Shown: positions 60,601 to 64,000 of the stretch, one piece after another
How positions within the stretch are numbered: position 1 is the first letter of the stretch
Layout: every line of letters starts with the position of its first letter
Assembly: GCF_004027225.2 (NCBI RefSeq)
Contig: NC_044277.2
Coordinates: 35,372,812-35,436,811 of the forward strand
DNA: 64,000 bases
Direction of reading: 5' to 3'
Source: Strigops habroptila
Lineage: Eukaryota; Chordata; Aves; Psittaciformes; Psittacidae
Notes under the pieces: model-generated
Seen by the model: the letters and a program-made list of their open reading frames with translations, nothing else
What the model was told of the DNA's origin: nothing
Databases searched by the model: none
Made by a program: the position numbers and the translations under genes

Positions 60601-62173
60601 CTTTTGTCTGAAGCACTCTTTCAACAGCCCCAGAATATTCCATTTGGATTTGTTGAGAGAAAAGACTTTGTCTCTTGATGGACTGGTTCTTTTTAGTGTC
60701 TGGGCCTAGCCATGCCACTGTGCTGTTCCCTGAGGGCTGCAGCTCTTGGCACTGGAGAGGAGAAGAGGTAGCCCATTGACCTGGAAGGATCAGGGCGCTA
60801 CAGAGCCCCCGGCATGAAGGCAGCAGGGCTGGGGCTGTGGTGAGAGGGGAAGGGAGCAAAGGAGGAGGCGAAAGTGGAGGCTGCTGATCCCCTGGCATGA
60901 GGGAAACCAGTGTAAGAAACAAATGGCCTGAATGTGGGGATGGGGATGACTGTGAGGTATCCTTAGAAGAGGAGAGTCAGAGAAGCTGGTCCTTAGGCAA
61001 CTTGTTGAGGGTGCTGGGGAGGGTAAGGGGCTCTTGGCAGTCTGCTGTGACAGAGGCAACCATGGCCTCCACAGCTTTGTAAACGATCCTTTGAAGCACG
61101 CATCCTGCAGCCTCCAGGTTACGCCTCCAGGTTACACCTCCAGTCTTGGGCATGACAGCCCCTTTCCACAGGCACTCTGGGAAGGAAACCACTCCTTGCA
61201 AATCTCCATGCAAAGGGAGTGACTGGGTGCATGGATTCAGTCCAAGAAACTTCTCCCCCTTCTCCCTCCTTTTTTTGATTGAAAAGGATGTTTGTAACTA
61301 CTTTCCTAAAGCGACTTCTCATTTGTAGTTTCCACACACAAGCATCTGTGTGACAAAGTTGGAGGCTGGGATTGCAAACTTGGCCTGTTTGATTGCTTGC
61401 CCCACTGGGACCCTCCAGAAAAATGAGCTGTTTATCTCAGGAGGATAACCCAGTGAGTCAGGTTTTAAATTAATACTGTATTAAAAATAAACAAGTCTTC
61501 TACTGGTGACAGCAAGGGCAGAGGATGTTAGGTACATCCTGTGCTGCCAACTATTGAATATTCCTGCATTCACTTGCAGAAGGAGGTTTTTCACTTAACT
61601 TTCTTAAAAATCGGATGCTTAAAGGCAAAAGTGCCTAATAGATAACTATTTGGTTTGTAATGGTCTGTTCTCTTTCCAGTTCATGTGTTGTAAATCCCAC
61701 TTGTTTTTCTCATCTAAGAGCACTGAAAAAAGACATTAGGAACCTTGAAAGAGAGATCCTCCGGTTCACATCAAATTGCCGTCTAAAATGTTTACTCACT
61801 ATACTAACAAAAATTGGGACATTAATATATTTCTGTGTGATCTCTCATATATTTATTTTCCTGTGTTTCTAAACAGATCCTACCGTTTGTGTGAGCCTTT
61901 CACTCACACACAGGAATGGCAAAGGCACACCCAGGCCCCTTTGGAAACTCACAGGAAGCCCTTTCATGATCCTATCAGTTGACTATGACATACAAAAAGA
62001 TATTTACCTTCTGTTGCTGGTAAACATTTGTGAGAGGAGCAACTTGACAGTCTTTGTGGGCACCAAAGACTTTGCACAAGGAGCAGGTGGGCATTTCACA
62101 GTTCAAACAATAGATATTAATTCTTTCATCTTCATGCTCTTCGCACATTGGCTGGTCACACTTCCTTTCAGGT
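33557..62173 (-). CDS. TRIM55: TRIM55 / MuRF2, muscle RING-finger protein (3' part, eight coding exons)
   Basis: Eight minus-strand exons join in frame to 424 residues plus the last base of an upstream codon: 62173-62008, 60339-60244, 56367-56134, 55185-55163, 55063-54939, 52804-52581, 50713-50426 and 33676-33557. All have AG acceptors and GT donors. In order they encode a B-box type 2 zinc finger (visible residues 10-42), coiled coil (about 60-150), COS-type microtubule-binding region (about 150-214), an acidic Glu run (215-224), a Pro/Ala/Ser/Thr-rich tail with the conserved [10 protein letters not shown], and the C-terminal [14 protein letters not shown]. MuRF2 is a striated-muscle E3 ubiquitin ligase that associates with microtubules, titin and the M-band during sarcomere assembly. 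The RING finger, about 114 residues by comparison with human (548 total), is upstream of the window. No frameshift or internal stop was seen. TRIM54 and TRIM63 are close relatives, but the CRH synteny and long tail favour TRIM55. Confidence 0.96.
41461..41570. repeat. very AT-rich block
   Basis: About 100 bases are almost entirely A and T, including the self-complementary TTTATTTTTAAAAAATAAA. It sits in the TRIM55 last intron and may be a low-complexity or matrix-attachment-like sequence. Confidence 0.6.
49420..49433. repeat. CA microsatellite
   Basis: (CA)7 is followed shortly by a second CA-rich stretch at 49443-49450. Confidence 0.9.
50360..50425 (-). other. possible alternative TRIM55 C-terminus by intron read-through
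   Basis: From the unused donor the frame stays open for 21 codons ([20 protein letters not shown] plus Cys) and ends at TAA. This would give a shorter isoform lacking the conserved SFSWLNSL tail. TRIM55 is known to have C-terminal isoforms in mammals; whether this one is made is unknown. Confidence 0.35.
50426..50713 (-). CDS. TRIM55: TRIM55 visible exon 7: Pro/Ser/Thr-rich tail
   Basis: This exon has 288 bases and 96 codons, phase 0 on both sides. The acceptor is CCTGATTAAG|GATGTG and the donor TCCAAG|GTCAGT. It contains the conserved [15 protein letters not shown] and ends [12 protein letters not shown]. If the donor is not used, translation continues 21 residues into the intron and stops at 50360-50362. 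Confidence 0.92.
50714..52580 (-). other. TRIM55 intron, no further feature
   Basis: This 1867-base intron lies between the acidic exon and the Pro/Ser/Thr-rich exon. The frames at 51121-51523 on both strands overlap and resemble nothing known to me. Confidence 0.7.
52581..52804 (-). CDS. TRIM55: TRIM55 visible exon 6: acidic region
   Basis: This exon has 224 bases. The acceptor is TCCTGTCAG|AGGAGG and the donor AGTCAG|GTAAGT. With the split codon it encodes ten consecutive Glu, then [20 protein letters not shown] and a Pro/Gln/Ala-rich stretch ending ATPASQ. The acidic tail after the COS region is typical of MuRF family members. The Glu run is coded by mixed GAG/GAA. Confidence 0.93.
53039..53072. 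repeat. perfect 17-bp tandem duplication
   Basis: CTTGTTAAAATCTAGAG is present at 53039-53055 and 53056-53072 without differences. Confidence 0.95.
54191..54210. repeat. TAAATG hexanucleotide array
   Basis: Just over three perfect copies of TAAATG lie in a TRIM55 intron. Confidence 0.9.
54939..55063 (-). CDS. TRIM55: TRIM55 visible exon 5: COS-type region
   Basis: This exon has 125 bases. The acceptor is GTGTTTTAG|AATTAC and the donor GACAGAG|GTATGT. The first base completes Lys173. It encodes [20 protein letters not shown] and [21 protein letters not shown], the COS-type (C-terminal subgroup one signature) segment linked to microtubule binding. It ends in phase 1. Confidence 0.95.
55163..55185 (-). 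CDS. TRIM55: TRIM55 visible exon 4: 23-base microexon
   Basis: The microexon AATGCC...CAAAA encodes NAKTLLQ plus two bases of a Lys codon. The acceptor is TTTTCACAG and the donor GTAAGT. It links exactly in phase to both neighbours, and the encoded peptide (NAKTLLxK) is conserved in MuRF proteins. It is separated from the next exon by an intron of only 99 bases. Confidence 0.94.
55186..56133 (-). other. TRIM55 intron with TA microsatellite
   Basis: This 948-base intron includes a T run followed by (TA)n and another T run (55628-55661), a low-complexity tract prone to length change. No exon was seen. Confidence 0.75.
55628..55661. repeat. T / TA / T low-complexity tract
   Basis: A T run, about eight TA units and a further run of T lie inside a TRIM55 intron. 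Confidence 0.9.
56134..56367 (-). CDS. TRIM55: TRIM55 visible exon 3: coiled coil
   Basis: This exon has 234 bases and 78 codons, phase 0 on both sides. The acceptor is ATTCACAG|GAATGC and the donor TTGCAG|GTATAA. It encodes the helical stretch from [18 protein letters not shown] to [10 protein letters not shown]. The heptad-rich segment mediates homo- and heterodimerisation in the MuRF family. Confidence 0.96.
56368..60243 (-). other. TRIM55 intron, no further feature
   Basis: This 3876-base intron separates visible exons 2 and 3. The frames at 57310-57594, 57900-58389 and 59235-59598 have no recognisable similarity and lack supporting splice context. Confidence 0.65.
60244..60339 (-). CDS. 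TRIM55: TRIM55 visible exon 2: start of coiled coil
   Basis: This exon has 96 bases and 32 codons, phase 0 on both sides. The acceptor is CTTCCTAG|TCTGAG and the donor GTTGAG|GTAAGT. It encodes [16 protein letters not shown], followed by [16 protein letters not shown], which matches the MuRF segment after the B-box. Confidence 0.95.
60340..62007 (-). other. TRIM55 intron with 13-bp tandem repeat
   Basis: This 1668-base intron separates the B-box exon from the next. It holds a 13-bp repeat CCTCCAGGTTAC(G/A) with two full copies and one partial copy (61111-61143). No exon was seen. Confidence 0.7.
61111..61143. repeat. 13-bp tandem repeat
   Basis: Copies lie at 61111-61123 and 61124-61136, with a partial copy at 61137-61143. 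The full copies differ only at their last base. Confidence 0.9.
62008..62173 (-). CDS. TRIM55: TRIM55 visible exon 1: B-box
   Basis: This exon has 166 bases: one base finishing an Arg codon, then 55 codons. The acceptor is TTTTGCAG|ACC and the donor CAGAAG|GTAAAT. It encodes [14 protein letters not shown] and continues to [12 protein letters not shown]. Candidate zinc ligands are C10, H13, C22, C25, C30, C33, H39 and C42 (visible numbering), the B-box type 2 pattern of MuRF proteins. Confidence 0.96.
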
Positions 62174-64000
62174 CTGCAAAAGAAAACAAAATTAAAACAA
62201 ACTTGGTGCTCATGAGATTCTGATGACAACACTCAGTGTATCACCGTGAAATACGATATATAGCAGTGTTCAAGGCTGACCTGAGTGTGCAGTGTAGACT
62301 TAAACCTGCCACACGGGATGACTAAATAGACAGTGGGACAGATTAATATCCTGACACAACAGGATGTGATGACAATATAGCAACATGACTTCATATGAGA
62401 ATGCCAGCTGGGAGTGTGACTGAACCCTTGCTCATATTTTAAAATGTAAACAACCTCACTAAGAGTGATCTCAGACTACTCATATACTTTAATTAGCATG
62501 TTATCTAACATCTGTCTAAAATATGAAACATATTTAATTTCTTTCAGGTTCATCATACAAAATGTTGGACACTTAGCCTTAAAGTAGAAAAGCTTTTATG
62601 GAGGGGACTAATTTGAATCAAATCAGGTATTGATGGACCTTTATGCCCTCAACTCTGTGTCTCTGCTGATGAGCATTGCAAAGCCTAGGTCAGGACTGTC
62701 AGTATCAAACAGGACTGGGTCCTTATGGCCTTTACACTAGTCCAACAACCAAATAAGGTCTCACAGAAATTAATTTTATCTGGGTGGCCATGTCTAGCTT
62801 GTACAATGTTGAACTTTTTAACAGTAGGTAACTCAATTGTACCCATCACAAAATCCATGGGTTACACAAGGGGCATTCCTTTTCTGTGTTAAGCCAGGAA
62901 CTGTCACGAGACTAAAGTTCAGTCCTGATCTTCTAATCAGCAAAATGATTTCTCCATATACACACAAGTCAATTCCTGCCATTTTAGGAACTACTTTAGT
63001 TGTAGCTTCCTTTAAATGAGCCACTTAACTGATGCTCCCACTGTAAGTGAAAGCTCTGGTCCAGTCTGCATGGGCAGGCTGATGTTTTTCTGAGCTCATG
63101 TTTTGGGCTTAGCACCCTGAGCACATCTGCAGCAAGAACATGAGTGTGTGAAGATGTGGTACCAGAGGACAGGGTCAGTGGATTGATGGAGGGAGTGTGT
63201 CCAGGAGTTCAAGCCTCCAAAGGTCGACACTCCTATGGCAGCAATGTTAAATATTTCCAACATTAGCCATTATCCCTTTCTGTGGCCATTTGGAAGGAGA
63301 ACTATGACTTACCTGTAGCAAGTGGAACAATGGCGTCATACAAATACATCTTTTTATCTTTAGATAGAAAATATTTTCCAAAACTATAGAGTTTAATGGA
63401 ATTACATGGAAAAAAAATAAAATTAAGCCATTTTACAGAGCTCTGTAGCAAGGAAGCAACTAGTCATTCTATTCAATTTTAAAACAATGTATGGGAAAAT
63501 CATTATTTTAGATCATATTATAGTAGAGTTTTTCCATACAGTTTGGTAGAATGGTCATGGCATTTATTTTTTAATGACAAAGTACAGGTTTTCTCTTCTG
63601 AAGGGAATGGAATGAATATGATCAACTAGATGATTTAAAAAAATATCAAGCAACAAAGATGTCTCATGCATTCATATTTTTTAATTTAAAGAAGGCACTG
63701 GCATTTAAAGGGTTCATATGGAAAGTTTGTAATCTGCAGTATAACATGATACACCATAATAAAACAAGACAGAAACTTCTGAAGGAAGCCTGTATTATTT
63801 GGGTCAGGTTTCTAGCATATAAGGCACTCAGTGTGTCAAATCCAGCATCATTTCAATGCTAGTCAAAAGGCATGTGCTTCCACTATAAAAACACTTTACA
63901 CTGTTTGCAGGTGACTGCAAACAGCCCCTAATGTATTCATGTTATAGTGCACCAGTGGGAGGGCCTGCGTGTGACGGCAGTAACAGACAATGAATTTCAA
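62174..64000 (-). other. TRIM55 intron upstream of the B-box exon, RING exons not in window
   Basis: I looked on the minus strand for the RING finger and the MuRF family conserved segment that must precede the B-box, and did not find them. They should lie beyond 64000. The sequence CTACAG|GTAAGT near 63313 resembles a donor, but no MuRF peptide lies before it. Confidence 0.65.

Noticed and set aside
61891-62223. 110-codon plus-strand frame at 62 kb
   Set aside because: It is the antisense shadow of the TRIM55 B-box exon.
63300-63360. Possible TRIM55 RING exon with a CAG|GTAAGT donor
   Set aside because: None of the three frames before the donor gives a RING or MuRF-conserved peptide.

Overview
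The window is nuclear DNA of a vertebrate, most likely a bird. It holds two recognisable genes arranged tail to tail. Corticotropin-releasing hormone (CRH) is on the plus strand at about 29.78-31.44 kb. The muscle RING-finger gene TRIM55 (MuRF2) is on the minus strand, with its 3' part at 33.56-62.17 kb. The avian call rests on two CR1 retrotransposon 3' ends that carry the 8-bp terminal repeat, one solo LTR of a type I recall as common in birds, compact introns, and a CpG-dense CRH promoter. The convergent CRH/TRIM55 order is the same as in mammals. I cannot name the species.

Layout. 1-28.9 kb: no gene found. This is the upstream flank of CRH, with a solo LTR (1154-1696), two CR1 fragments (5970-6110 and 26076-26234), small tandem duplications and several hairpins. 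28.9-30.95 kb: a CpG-rich block with the CRH promoter (CRE at 29549, TATA at 29750), a non-coding first exon, a 519-bp intron with an RE1-like silencer, and the single coding exon (175 residues). 30.96-31.44 kb: the AU-rich CRH 3' UTR with two poly(A) signals. 31.45-33.56 kb: the gap between the genes, probably TRIM55 3' UTR. 33.56-62.17 kb: eight TRIM55 coding exons with clean, phase-compatible splice sites. They encode the B-box, coiled coil, COS-type region, acidic stretch and conserved C-terminus. The RING exons and promoter lie beyond 64 kb.

Function. CRH encodes the secreted hypothalamic stress peptide; its 41-residue mature region is intact and ends in Gly-Lys for amidation. TRIM55 encodes a sarcomere- and microtubule-associated ubiquitin ligase of striated muscle. 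I see no functional link between them beyond shared synteny and possibly overlapping 3' ends. I found no wholly new system. The items most worth a second look are an intronic RE1 with altered half-site spacing, a poly-glutamine tract and an extra dibasic site in the CRH precursor, the apparent loss of the mammalian negative glucocorticoid element, the predicted CRH/TRIM55 3' overlap, and an alternative TRIM55 C-terminus made by reading through a splice donor.
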